Part shown: in pieces, positions 37,401 to 50,940 of the stretch | How positions within the stretch are numbered: position 1 is the stretch's first letter | How the letters are laid out: each line of letters begins with the position of its first letter | NCBI GenBank assembly: GCA_949752745.1 | Contig: OX457033.1 | Coordinates: 42,158,245-42,222,244, forward strand | Direction of reading: 5' to 3' | Length of the DNA: 64,000 nt | DNA from: Protula sp. h YS-2021 | Lineage: Eukaryota; Annelida; Polychaeta; Sabellida; Serpulidae | Notes under the pieces: generated by a model | The model's input: only the letters and a program-made list of their open reading frames with translations | Told to the model about the DNA's origin: nothing | Database searches by the model: none | Position numbers and translations under genes: made by a program

Positions 37401-40400
37401 CCCAAAGGGTCGAAAATAAGCTTAAAATCGCTCTATCTCTAACTGTTTTCGAGATAATGGTCAACTTCGGGTTTTTCACTTTGACGATGACGGAGGTGGC
37501 TATGGTCATCGAGGTACCTCTTTTATAACGTTCTTTAGGCCCAAAGGGTCGAAAATAATCTCAAAATCGCTCTATTTCTTTACCCGTTTTCGAGAAAATG
37601 CTCAGCTTTTGGAGTTTGCCCTTGGCCATGACGGAGGAGGTCAAGGTCACCAAGGTACCTCTTATATTGCGCCTTTTAGCCCCACAGGGTCGAAAATAAG
37701 CTTAAAATTGCTCTTTATCTGACTGTTCGAGATTATGGTCAACTTCCGGTTTCTCACCTTGATGATGACTGAGTTGTGTTTTTGCCCTTGACCGTGACGG
37801 AGGAGGTCAAGGTCACCGAACTACCTCTTATTTTGGGTCTTTTAGCCCAAAGGGTCGAAAATAAGCTTAAAATCGTTCTATCTCTAAACTTTTTCTAGAT
37901 AATGGTCAACTTTTTTGTTTTGACCTTTACTATGACGGAGGAGGTGAAGGTCACCGGATGAATCTTAAACAACGTCTTTTAAGCCCAATGTGTCGAAGAT
38001 CTCATTAGCTGTTTTCGAGATAACGGTCAACTTACGGTTTTTGGACCTGACCATGACGGAGGAGGTCAGAGTCACCGAGGTACCTCTTATATAAAGTCTT
38101 TTAAGCCCAAAGGGTCGAAAATAAGCTTAAAATCGCTCTATCTCTAACTGTTTTCGAGATAATGGTCAACTTCGGGTTTTTCACTTTGACGATGACGGAG
38201 GTGGCTATGGTCATCGAGGTACCTCTTTTATAACGTTCTTTAGGCCCAAAGGGTCGAAAATAATCTCAAAATCGCTCTATTTCTTTACCCGTTTTCGAGA
38301 AAATGCTCAGCTTTTGGAGTTTGCCCTTGGCCATGACGGAGGAGGTCAAAGTCACCAAGGTACCTCTTATATTGCGTCTTTTAGCCCCACAGGGTCGAAA
38401 ATAAGCTTAAAATTGCTCTATATCTGACTGTTCGAGATAATGGTCAACTTCCGGTTTCTCACCTTGATGATGACTGAGTTGTGTTTTTGCCCTTGACCAT
38501 GACAGAGGAGGTCTAGGTCACCGAACTACCTCTTATTTTGGGTCTTTTAGGCCCAAAGGGTCGAAAATAAGCTTAAAATCGTTCTATCTCTAAACTTTTT
38601 CTAGATAATGGTCAACTTTTTTGTTTTGACCTTTACTATGACGGAGGAGGTGAAGGTCACCGGATGAATCTTAAACAACGTCTTTTAAGCCCAATGTGTC
38701 GAAGATCTCATTAGCTGTTTTCGAGATAACGGTCATCTTACGGTTTTTGGCGACCTGACCATGACGGTGGAAGTCAGAGTCACCGAGGTACCTCTTATAT
38801 AAAGTCTTTTAAGCCCAAAGGGTCGAAAATAAGCTTAAAATCGCTCTATCTCTAACTGTTTTCGAGATAATGGTCAACTTCGGGTTTTTCACTTTGACGA
38901 TGACGGAGGTGGCTATGGTCATCGAGGTACCTCTTTTATAACGTTCTTTAGGCCCAAAGGGTCGAAAATAATCTCAAAATCGCTCTATTTCTTTACCCGT
39001 TTTCGAGAAAATGCTCAGCTTTTGGAGTTTGCCCTTGGCCATGACGGAGGAGGTCAAAGTCACCAAGGTACCTCTTATATTGCGTCTTTTAGCCCCACAG
39101 GGTCGAAAATTGCTCTATATCTGACTGTTCGAGATAATGGTCAACTTCCGGTTTCTCACCTTGATGATGACTGAGTTGTGTTTTTGCCCTTGACCATGAC
39201 GGAGGAGGTCAAGGTCACCGAACTACCTCTTATTTTGGGTCTTTTAGGCCCAAAGGGTCGAAAATAAGCTTAAAATCGTTCTATCTCTAAACTTTTTCTA
39301 GATAATGGTCAACTTTTTTGTTTTGACCTTTACTATGACGGAGGAGGTGAAGGTCACCGGATGAATCTTAAACAACGTCTTTTAAGCCCAATGTGTCGAA
39401 GATCTCATTAGCTGTTTTCGAGATAACGGTCAACTTACGGTTTTTGGACCTGACCATGACGGAGGAGGTCAGAGTCACCGAGGTACCTCTTATATAAAGT
39501 CTTTTAAGCCCAAAGGGTCGAAAATAAGCTTAAAATCGCTCTATCTCTAACTGTTTTCGAGATAATGGTCAACTTCGGGTTTTTCACTTTGACAATGACG
39601 GAGGTGGCTATGGTCATCGAGGTACCTCTTTTATAACGTTCTTTAGGCGCAAAGGGTCGAAAATAATCTCAAAATCGCTCTATTTCTTTACCCGTTTTCG
39701 AGAAAATGCTCAGCTTTTGGAGTTTGCCCTTGGCCATGACGGAGGAGGTCAAAGTCACCAAGGTACCTCTTATATTGCGTCTTTTAGCCCCACAGGGTCG
39801 AAAATAAGCTTAAAATTGCTCTATATCTGACTGTTCGAGATAATGGTCAACTTCCGGTTTCTCACCTTGATGATGACTGAGTTGTGTTTTTGCCCTTGAC
39901 CATGACAGAGGAGGTCTAGGTCACCGAACTACCTCTTATTTTGGGTCTTTTAGGCCCAAAGGGTCGAAAATAAGCTAAAAATCGTTCTATCTCTAAACTT
40001 TTTCTAGATAATGGTCAACTTTTTTGTTTTGACCTTTACTATGACGGAGGAGGTGAAGGTCACCGGATGAATCTTAAACAACGTCTTTTAAGCCCAATGT
40101 GTCGAAGATCTCATTAGCTGTTTTCGAGATAACGGTCATCTTACGGTTTTTGGCGACCTGACCATGACGGTGGAAGTCAGAGTCACCGAGGTACCTCTTA
40201 TATAAAGTCTTTTAAGCCCAAAGGGTCGAAAATAAGCTTAAAATCGCTCTATCTCAAACGCTTTTCGAGATAATGGTCAACTTCGGGTTTTTCACTTTGA
40301 CGATGACGGAGGTGGCTATGGTCATCGAGGTACCTCTTTTATAACGTTCTTTAGGCCCAAAGGCTCGAAAATAATCTCAAAATCGCTCTATTTCTTTACC

Positions 40401-40440
40401 TGTTTTCGAGAAAATGCTCAGCTTTTGGAGTTTGCCCTTG
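34478..40440. repeat. Satellite array HOR1, right part
   Basis: Continues the same ~705-bp unit in the same orientation and phase as the left part. Local variants include units sharing TTATTACCTTCATGATG (about 35643 and 36351). Another pair shares GACAGAGGAGGTCTAGG (about 38502 and 39904) and GGTCATCTTACGG, which gives a duplication of about 1402 bp. Two units lack about 10 bp after CAGGGTCGAAAA (about 36995 and 39109). No gene is present. Confidence 0.96.
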
Positions 40441-43400
40441 GCCATGACGGAGGAGGTCAAGGTCACCGGATGCTCTTAAGCAACGTCTTTTAGGCCCAAT
40501 GTGACGAAAATCTCTTTAACTGTTTTCGAGATAACGATCAACTTACGGTTTTTGGACCTGACCATGACCGAGGAGGTCAGAGTCACCGAGGTACCTCTTA
40601 CATAAAGTCTTTTAAGACCAAAGGGTCGAAAATAAGCTTAAAATCGCTCTATCTCTAACTGTTTTCGAGATAATGGTCAACTTCGGGTTTTTCACTTTGA
40701 CGATGACGGAGGTGGCTATGGTCATCGAGGTACCTCTTTTATAACGTTCTTTAGGCCCAAAGGCTCGAAAATAATCTTAAAATCGCTCTATTTCTTTACC
40801 TGTTTTCGAGAAAATGCTCAGCTTTTGGAGTTTGCCCTTGGCCATGACGGAGGAGGTCAAGGTCACCAAGGTACCTCTTATATTGCGTCCTTTAGCCCCA
40901 CAGGGTCGAAAATAAGCTTAAAATTGCTCTATATCTGACTGTTCGAGATAATGGTCAACTTCCGGTTTCTCACCTTGATGATGACTGAGTTGTGTTTTTG
41001 CCCTTGACCATGACAGAGGAGGTCAAGGTCACCGAACTACCTCTTATTTTGGGTCTTTTAGGCCCAAAAGGGTCGGAAATAAGCTTAAAATCGTTCTATC
41101 TCTAAACTTTTCTAGATGATGGTCAACTTCCGCTTTTTGACCTTTACTATGACGGAGGAGGTGAAGGTCACCGGATGCCTCTTAAACAACGTCTTTTGAG
41201 CCTAATGTGTCGAAAATATCTTGAATTGTTTTCGAGATAACGGTCAACTTACCGTTTTTGTACCTGACTATGACGGAGGAGGTCAGAGTCACCGAAGTAC
41301 CTCTTATATAAAGTCTTTTAAGACCAAAGGGTCGAAAATAAGCTTAAAATCGCTCTATCTCTGACTGTTTTCGAGAAAATGGTCAACTTTGGGTTTTTCA
41401 CTTTGACGATGATGGAGGTGGCTATGGTCATCGAGGTACCTCTTATATAACGTTCTTTAGGCCCAAAGGGTCGAAAATAATCTCAAAATCGCTCTATTTC
41501 TTTACCCGTTTTCGAGAAAATGCTCAGCTTTTGGAGTTTGCCCTTGGCCATGACGGAGGAGGTCAAGGTCACCAAGGTACCTCTTATATTGCGTCTTTTA
41601 GCCCCACAGGGTCGAAAATAAGCTTAAAATTGCTCTATATCTGACTGTTCAAGATAATGGTCAACTTCGGATTTCTCACCTTGATGATGACTGAGTTGGG
41701 TTTCTGCCTTTGACCATGACTTGGGAGGGCAAGGTCACCGAACTACCTCTTATTTTGGGTCTTTTAGGCCCAAACGGTCGAAAATAAGCTTAAAATCGTT
41801 CTGTCTCTAAACTTTTTCTAGATAATGGGCAACTTTTTTGTTTTTGACCTTTACTATGACGGAGGAGGTAATGGTCACCGAATGCATCTTAAACAACGTC
41901 TTTTAAGTCCAATGTGACGAAGATCTCTTTAACTGTTTTCGAGATAACGGTCAACTTACGGTTTTTGGACCTGACCATGACGGAAGAGGTCAGAGTCACC
42001 GAGGTACCTCTTATATAAAGTCTTTTAAGCCCACAGGGTCGAAAATAAGCTTAAAATCGCTCCATGTCTGACTGTTTTCGAGATAATGGTCAACTTCAGG
42101 TTTCTCACCTTGATGATGACTGAGTTGGGTTTTTGCCCTTGACCATGACTTAGGAGGGCAAGGTCACCGAGCTACCTCTTATTTTGGAGTTTGCCCTTGG
42201 CCATGACGGAGGAGGTCAAGGTCACCAAGGTATCTCTTATATTGCGTCTTTTAGGCCCACAGGGTCGAAAAAAGCTTAAAATCGCTCTATATCTGACTGT
42301 TATCGAGATAATGGTCAACTTCCGGTTTCTCACCTTGATGATGACTGAGTTGGGTTTTTGCCCTTGACCAGGACGGAGGAGGTCAAGGTCACCGAGCTAT
42401 CTCTTATTCTGGGTCTTTTAGGCCCAAAGGGTCGAAAATAAGCTTAAAATCGTTCCATCTCTAACCTTTTTCTAGATAATGGTCAACTTCCGGTTTTTGA
42501 CCTTTACTATGACGGAGGAGGTAAAGATCACCGGATGCCTCTTAAGCAACGTCTTTTAGGCCCAATGTGACGAAAATCTCTTTAACTGTTTTCGAGATAA
42601 CGATCAACTTACGGTTTTTGGACCTGACCATGACGGAGGAGGTCAGGGTCACCGAGGTACCTCTTATATAAAGTCTTGTAAGCTCAAAGGGTCGAAAATA
42701 AGCTTAAAATCTCTAACTGTTTTCCAGATAATGGTCAACTTCCGGTTTTTGCCGTTGACCATGACGAAACAGGTCATGATCAAAGAGGTGCCACTTTTAT
42801 TGTGTCTTTTAGGCCCAAAGGGAAAAAAACCTTAAAACCACTCCACATTTAGCCTTTTTCAGGAAAATGGTCAACCTCCGGTTTTTCACTTTGACGATGA
42901 CGGAGGTGGATATGGTCATCGAGGCACCTCTTATATAAGGTTCTTTAGGCTCAAAGGGTCGAAAAAAAGCTTAAATCGCTCTATCTCTAACCGTTTTCGA
43001 GATAATGGTCAACTTCCGGTTTTTACCATTGTCCACGACGGAGGTGGTCAAGCTCACCGAGCTACCTCTTATTATGGGTCTTTTAGGCCCAAAGGGTCGA
43101 AAATAAGCTTAAAATTGTTCTATCTCTAACCTTTTTCTAGATAATGGTCAACTTCCGGTTTTTTACCTTAACTATGACGGAGGAGGTGAAGGTCACCGGA
43201 TACCTCTTAAGCAACGTCTTTTGGGCCCAATGGGTCGAAAATGAGCTCAAAATACGCTCTTTCTCTTTAACCGTTTCGCGATAATGGTCAAATGCCGGAT
43301 TTTGGTCTTGACCATGACGGACGAGGTTATGGTCATCGAGGTACCTCTTATATCACGTCTTTTGGGCCCAAAAGGTCGAAAATAAGCTTAAAATCGTTCT

Positions 43401-45780
43401 ATCTCTAACCGTTTTCTAGACAATGTTCAAAGTCCTCTTTTTGACCTTGACCATGACGCAGGAGGTCAAGATCAAAGAGGTACCTCTTATTTTGCGTCTT
43501 TTAGGCCCAGAGTGTAGCAAATAAGCTTAAAATCGCTCTATCTCTAACTGTTTTCTAGATAATGGTCAACTTCCGGTGTTTGACCTTGACCATGACGGAG
43601 GAGGTCAAGGTCACCGAGGTACCTCTTAATTTGGGTCTTCAAGGCCCAAGGGGTCGAAAATAAGCTCAAAATCGCTCTATCTCTTTAACTATTTTCGAGA
43701 TAATGGTCAACTGCCGGTTTTGGGGCTTGACCATGACGAAGGAGGCAACTGTCACCGAGGCACCTCTTCAACAACGTCTTTTAGGCCCAATGGGTCGAAA
43801 GTAAAATCAAAATCGCTCTATATCTTGACTGTTTTGCGATTATGGTCAACTTCCGGTTTTATACCTCTTATATTGCGTCTTTAAGGCCCAAAGGGTAAAC
43901 AAAAAAGTTTAAAATCACTCTACCTTTAACCGTTTTCGAGATAATGGTCAACTTCCGGTTTTAGACTTGATTATGACGGAGGAGGTTATGGTTATCGAGG
44001 TAACTCTTATATAACGGCCTTTAGGCTCTAAGGGACGAAGAAAAGCTTAAAATCGTTATATCTCTAACCGTTTTCTAGATAATGATCAACTTCAGGTGTT
44101 TGACCATGACCATGACGCAGGAGGTCAAGGTCACCGAGGTCCCTCTTATATTGCGTCTTTTAGGACCAAAGGGTAAAGCTTAAAATCAATCTATTTTTTA
44201 ACCGTTTTCGAGATAATGGTCAACTTTTTCTTTTACCTTGACCATGACTGAGGAGGTTATGGTCATAGACGTGCCTCTTATATAATGTCCTTTAGGCCCA
44301 AAGGGTCGAAAAAAGCTTAAAATCGTTCTATCTCTAACCGTTTCCTAGCTAATGGTTAACTTCCGGTTTTTGACCTTGACAATGACGGAGGAGGACAATG
44401 TCACAAAGACACCTCTTAAACAACGTCTTTTAGGCCCAATGGGTCGAAAGTAAGCTCAAAATCGCTCTATATCTAACCGTTTGCGAGATAATGGCCAACT
44501 TCTGGTTTTTGGCTTTGATTATGTAGCGTCTTTGAGGCCCAAAGGTTCGAAAGTAAGATTAAAATCGCTCTATCTCTAAGTGTTTTTAAGGTGATGGTCA
44601 GCTATTGCGTCTTTTAGGCAAAATAGGTAAACAAAAAAAACCTTAAAAACACTGTACCTTTAACTGCTTTCGATATAATGGTCAACTCCCTTTTTTAGAC
44701 CTTGACCATGATGGAGGAAGTCAAGGTCGCTGAGGTACATGATTTAGGCCCAAAAACTCGAAAATAAGCTCAAAATCTCTAACCTCTTTCTAGATATGGT
44801 CAACTTCCGGTTTCTGACCTTGGCCGTGACGGAGGAAGTCAAGGTCACCGAAGTACCTCTTATTTTGCACCTTTTAGACCCAAAGGGTCGAAAATAAGCT
44901 CAAAATCGCTCTGTCTGTAACCGTTTTCTAGATAATGGTCAACTTCTGGTTATTGACCTTGACCATGACGGAGGAGGACAAGATCACCAAGATACATCTT
45001 TAGCAACCTCTTTTAGGCCCATTAAGTCGAAAATAAGCTTAAACTCGCCTTATCTCTAACCGTTTTCGAGATAATGGCCAACTCCCGGTTTTAGACCTTG
45101 ACCATGATGGAGAAAGTCAAGGTCACTGAGGTACATCTTTTAGGCCCAAAAGGCCGAAAATAAGCTCAAAATCGCTCTTTCTTTAACCGCTTTCGAGATA
45201 TGGTCAACTTCCGTTTTCTGACCTTGGCCGTGACGGAGGATGTCAAGGTCACCGAAGTACCTCTTATTTTGCGCCTATTAGGCCCAAAGGGTCGAAAAAA
45301 AGCTCAAAATCGCTCTGTCTCTAACCGTTTTCTAGATAATGGTCAACTTCTGGTTATTGAATTTGACCATGACGGAGGAAGCAAAGGTCATTGAGGGACA
45401 TCTTTTAGGCACAAAAGGACGAAAATAAGCTCAAAATCGCTCTTTCTCTAAAAGCTTTCGAGATATAGTCAACTTCCAGTTTCTGACCTCGGCCGTGACG
45501 AAGGAGGTCAAGGACACCGAAGTACCTCTTATTTTGTGCCTTTTAGGCGGAAAGGGTCGAAAATAAGCTCAAAATCGCTCTATCTCTAACCGTTTTTTAG
45601 ATAATGGTCAACTTCTGCTTGTTGACCTTGACCATGAGGGAGGAGGACAAGGTCACCAAGATACCTCTTAAACAACCTCTTTTAATCCCAAAAGGCCAAA
45701 AATAAGCTCAAAATCGCTCTAAGCGTTTTCGAGATAATGGTCAACTTCCAGTTTTTGACCTTGACCTCAGAATCGCTCTA
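40441..45780. repeat. Diverged monomeric satellite (array edge)
   Basis: The same ~120-140-bp subunits continue (TTTTCGAGATAATGGTCAAC, GACCTTGACCATGACGGAGG, AGGCCCAAAGGGTCGAAAA), but they diverge progressively, with indels and lost halves. The regular 705-bp order fades between about 40.4 and 42.7 kb. Some subunits are closer to a full consensus than the homogeneous units; for example, 43570-43620 has both TGACCTTGACC and GGTCAAGGTCA arms. Only spurious short open frames occur. Confidence 0.93.
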
Positions 45781-48700
45781 TCTCTAACCATTTTCGAGAT
45801 AATGGTCAACTCCCGGTTTTAGACCTTTATCATGATGGAGGAAGTCAAGGTCACTGAGGTACATCTTTTAGGCCAAAAAGGCCAAAAATAAGCTTAAAAT
45901 CGCTCTATCTCTAACCGCTTTCCAGATAAGGTCAACTTCCGCTTTCTGACCTTAGCCGTGACGGAGGAGGTCAAGGTCACCGACGTACCTCTTATTTTGC
46001 GCCTTTTAGGCGCAAAGGGTCGAAAAAAGCTCAAAATCGCTCTTTCTCTAAGCGTTTTCGAGATAATGGTCAACTTCCAGTTTTTGACCTTGACCATGAC
46101 GGAGGAAGTCAAGGTCACTGAGGTACATCTTTTAGGCCCAAAGGTTCGAAAGTAAGATTAATATCGCTCTATCTCTAAGTGTTTTTAAAGTGATAGTCAA
46201 CTATTGCGTCTTTTAGGCACAAAAGGTAAACAAAAAAGCTAAAAACACTGTACCTTTAACCGTTTTCGATATAATGGTCAACTGCCGGTTTTAGACCTTG
46301 ACCATGATGGAGGAAGTCAAGGTCACTGAGGTACATCTTTTAGGCCCAAAAGGCCGAAAATAAGCTCAAAAGCGCTCTATCTCTTTAACCGTTTTCTAGA
46401 TAATGGTCAACTTTAGGTTTTTGGCTTTGATGATGTAGCGTCTTTTAGGCACAAAGGTTCGAAAGTAAGATTAAAATCGCTCTGTCTCTAACCGTTTTCG
46501 AAATAATGGTCAACTCCCGGTTTTAGACCTTGACCATTATGGAGGAAGTTAAGGTCACTGAGGTACATCTTTTAGGCCCAAAAGGCCGAAAATAAGCTCA
46601 AAATCGCTCTTTCTCTAACCGCTTTCGAGATATGGTCAACTTCCGTTTTCTGACCTTGGCCGTGACGGAGGATGTCAAGGTCACCGAAGTACCTCTTATT
46701 TTTCGCCTTTTAGGCGCAAAGGGTCGAAAAAAGCTCAAAATCGCTCTCTCTCTCTAACCGTTTTCTAGAAAATGGTCAACTTCTGATTATTGACTTTGAG
46801 CATGACGGAGGAAGTCAAGGTCATTGAGGTACATCTTTTAGGCCCAAAAGGCCGAAAATAAGCTCAAAATCGCTCTTTCTCTAACCGCTTTCGTGATAAT
46901 GGTCAACTTCCAGTTTTAGACCTTGACCATTAAGGAAGAGGTCAAGGTCATCGAGTTACCTCTTTTTGCGTCTTGTAGGCCCAAAGGGTCCTAAATCAGC
47001 TCAGAATCGCTCTATCTTTAATCGTTTTCGACATAATGGTCAACTCCCGGTTTTAGACCTTGTCCATGATGGAGGAAGTCAAGGTCACTGAGGTACATCT
47101 TTTAGGCCAAAAAGGCCAAAAATAAGCTTAAAATCGCTCTATCTCTAACCGCTTTCCAGATAAGGTCAACTTCCGCTTTCTGACCTTAGCCGTGACGGAG
47201 GAGGTCAAGGTCACCGAAGTACCTCTTATTTTGCGCCTTTTAGGCGCAAAGGGTCGAAAAAAGCTCAAAATCGCTCTTTCTCTAAGCGTTTTCGAGATAA
47301 TGGTCAACTTCCAGTTTTTGACCTTGACCATGACGGAGGAAGTCAAGGTCACTGAGGTACATCTTTTAGGCCCAAAGGTTCGAAAGTAAGATTAATATCG
47401 CTCTATCTCTAAGTGTTTTTAAAGTGATAGTCAACTATTGCGTCTTTTAGGCACAAAAGGTAAACAAAAAAGCTAAAAACACTGTACCTTTAACCGTTTT
47501 CGATATAATGGTCAACTGCCGGTTTTAGACCTTGACCATGATGGAGGAAGTCAAGGTCACTGAGGTACATCTTTTAGGCCCAAAAGGCCGAAAATAAGCT
47601 CAAAAGCGCTCTATCTCTTTAACCGTTTTCTAGATAATGGTCAACTTTAGGTTTTTGGCTTTGATGATGTAGCGTCTTTTAGGCACAAAGGTTCGAAAGT
47701 AAGATTAAAATCGCTCTGTCTCTAACCGTTTTCGAAATAATGGTCAACTCCCGGTTTTAGACCTTGACCATTATGGAGGAAGTTAAGGTCACTGAGATAC
47801 ATCTTTTAGGCCCAAAAGGCCGAAAATAAGCTCAAAATCGCTCTTTCTCTAACCGCTTTCGAGATATGGTCAACTTCCGTTTTCTGACCTTGGCCGTGAC
47901 GGAGGATGTCAAGGTCACCGAAGTACCTCTTATTTTTCGCCTTTTAGGCGCAAAGGGTCGAAAAAAGCTCAAAATCGCTCTGTCTCTAACCGTTTTCTAG
48001 AAAATGGTCAACTTCTGATTATTGACTTTGAGCATGACGGAGGAAGTCAAGGTCATTGAGGTACATCTTTTAGGCCCAAAAGACCGAAAATAAGCTCAAA
48101 ATCGCTCTTTCTCTAACCGCTTTCGTGATAATGGTCAACGTCCAGTTTTAGACCTTGACCATTAAGGAAGAGGTCAAGGTCATCGAGTTACCTCTTTTTG
48201 CGTCTTGTAGGCCCAAAGGGTCCTAAATCAGCTCAGAATCGCTCTATCTCTAATCGTTTTCGACATAATGGTCAACTCCCGGTTTTAGACCTTGACCATG
48301 ATGGAGGAAGTCAAGGTCACTGAGGTACATCTTTTAGGCCAAAAAGGCCAAAAATAAGCTCAAAATCGCTCTATCTCTAACCGCCTTCGAGATAAGGTCA
48401 ACTTCCGGTTTCTGACCTTAGCCGTGACGGAGGAGGTCAAGGTCACCGAAGTACCTCTTATTTTGCGCCTTTTAGGCGCAAAGGGTCGAAAAAAGCTCAA
48501 AATCGCTCTTTCTCTAAGCGTTTTCGAGATAATGGTCAACTTCCAGTTTTTGACCTTGACCATGACGGAGGAAGTCAAGGTCACTGAGGTACATCTTTTA
48601 GGCCCAAAGGTTCGAAAGTAAGATTAATATCGCTCTATCTCTAAGTGTTTTTAAAGTGATAGTCAACTATTGCGTCTTTTAGGCACAAAAGGTAAACAAA

Positions 48701-50940
48701 AAAGCTAAAAACACTGTACCTTTAACCGTTTTCGATATAATGGTCAACTGCCGGTTTTAGACCTTGACCATGATGGAGGAAGTCAAGGTCACTGAGGTAC
48801 ATCTTTTAGGCCCAAAAGGCCGAAAATAAGCTCAAAAGCGCTCTATCTCTTTAACCGTTTTCTAGATAATGGTCAACTTTAGGTTTTTGGCTTCGATGAT
48901 GTAGCGTCTTTTAGGCACAAAGGTTCGAAAGTAAGATTAAAATCGCTCTGTCTCTAACCGTTTTCGAAATAATGGTCAACTCCCGGTTTTAGACCTTGAC
49001 CATTATGGAGGAAGTTAAGGTCACTGAGATACATCTTTTAGGCCCAAAAGGCCGAAAATAAGCTCAAAATCGCTCTTTTTCTAACCGCTTTCGAGATATG
49101 GTCAACTTCCGTTTTCTGACCTTGGCCGTGACGGAGGATGTCAAGGTCACCGAAGTACCTCTTATTTTTCGCCTTTTAGGCGCAAAGGGTCGAAAAAAGC
49201 TCAAAATCGCTCTGTCTCTAACCGTTTTCTAGAAAATGGTCAACTTCTGATTATTGACTTTGAGCATGACGGAGGAAGTCAAGGTCATTGAGGTACATCT
49301 TTTAGGCCCAAAAGACCGAAAATAAGCTCAAAATCGCTCTTTCTCTAACCGCTTTCGTGATAATGGTCAACTTCCAGTTTTAGACCTTGACCATTAAGGA
49401 AGAGGTCAAGGTCATCGAGTTACCTCTTTTTGCGTCTTGTAGGCCCAAAGGGTCCTAAATCAGCTCAGAATCGCTCTATCTCTAATCGTTTTCGACATAA
49501 TGGTCAACTCCCGGTTTTAGACCTTGACCATGATGGAGGAAGTCAAGGTCACTGAGGTACATCTTTTAGGCCAAAAAGGCCAAAACTAAGCTTAAAATCG
49601 CTCTATCTCTAACCGCTTTCCAGATAAGGTCAACTTCCGCTTTCTGACCTTAGCCGTGACGGAGGAGGTCAAGGTCACCGAAGTACCTCTTATTTTGCGC
49701 CTTTTAGCCGCAAAGGGTCGAAAAAAGCTCAAAATCGCTCTTTCTCTAAGCGTTTTCGAGATAATGGTCAACTTCCAGTTTTTGACCTTGACCATGACGG
49801 AGGAAGTCAAGGTCACTGAGGTACATCTTTTAGGCCCAAAGGTTCGAAAGTAAGATTAATATCGCTCTATCTCTAAGTTTTTTTAAAGTGATAGTCAACT
49901 ATTGCGTCTTTTAGGCACAAAAGGTAAACAAAAAAGCTAAAAAAACTGTACCTTTAACCGTTTTCGATATAATGGTCAACTGCCGGTTTTAGACCTTGAC
50001 CATGATGGAGGAAGTCAAGGTCACTGAGGTACATCTTTTAGGCCCAAAAGGCCGAAAATAAGCTCAAAATCGCTCTATCTCTTTAACCGTTTTCTAGATA
50101 ATGGTCAACTTTAGGTTTTTGGCTTTGATGATGTAGCGTTTTTTAGGCACAAAGGTTCGAAAGTAAGATTAAAATCGCTCTGTCTCTAACCGTTTTCGAA
50201 ATAATGGTCAACTCCCGGTTTTAGACCTTGACCATTATGGAGGAAGTTAAGGTCACTGAGGTACATCTTTTAGGCCCAAAAGGCCGAAAATAAGCTCAAA
50301 ATCGCTCTTTCTCTAACCGCTTTCGAGATATGGTCAACTTCCGTTTTCTGACCTTGGCCGTGACGGAGGATGTCAAGGTCACCGAAGTACCTCTTATTTT
50401 TCGCCTTTTAGGCGCAAAGGGTCGAAAAAAGCTCAAAATCGCTCTGTCTCTAACCGTTTTCTAGATAATGGTCAACTTCTGATTATTGACCTTGAGCATG
50501 ACGGAGGAAGTCAAGGTCATTGAGGTACATCTTTTAGGCCCAAAAGGCCGAAAATAAGCTCAAAATCGCTCTTTCTCTAACCGCTTTCGTGATAATGGTC
50601 AACTTCCAGTTTTAGACCTTGACCATTAAGGAAGAGGTCAAGGTCATCGAGTTACCTCTTTTTGCGTCTTGTAGGCCCAAAGGGTCCTAAATCAGCTCAG
50701 AATCGCTCTATCTCTAATCGTTTTCGACATAATGGTCAACTCCCGGTTTTAGACCTTGACCATGATGGAGGAAGTCAAGGTCACTGAGGTACATCTTTTA
50801 GGCCAAAAAGGCCAAAAATAAGCTCAAAATCGCTCTATCTCTAACCGCCTTCGAGATAAGGTCAACTTCCGGTTTCTGACCTTAGCCGTGACGGAGGAGG
50901 TCAAGGTCACCGAAGTACCTCTTATTTTGCGCCTTTTAGG
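45781..50940. repeat. Second higher-order satellite, ~1232-bp unit (HOR2)
   Basis: Equivalent positions recur at 45894, 47128, 48360, 49592 and about 50824, giving spacings of 1234, 1232, 1232 and 1232 bp, so about 4.2 copies. Each unit holds about nine subunits of ~137 bp from the same family as HOR1, in a different order. Diagnostic parts are TTTTAGGCCAAAAAGGCC, GGCTTTGATGATGTAGCGTC and a half-length subunit with GGTAAACAAAAAAGCTAAAA. The units near 48360 and 50824 share CCGCCTTCGAGATAAGG, whereas the units at 45894, 47128 and 49592 have CCGCTTTCCAGATAAGG. This hints at a 2464-bp super-period. Open frames of 65-74 codons recur in each unit on both strands but translate repeat sequence only. 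Confidence 0.93.

Noticed and set aside
45200..49853. Recurrent 64-74-codon frames in the second HOR
   Set aside because: Same peptide pattern in each copy, both strands open; repeat translation, not a gene family.
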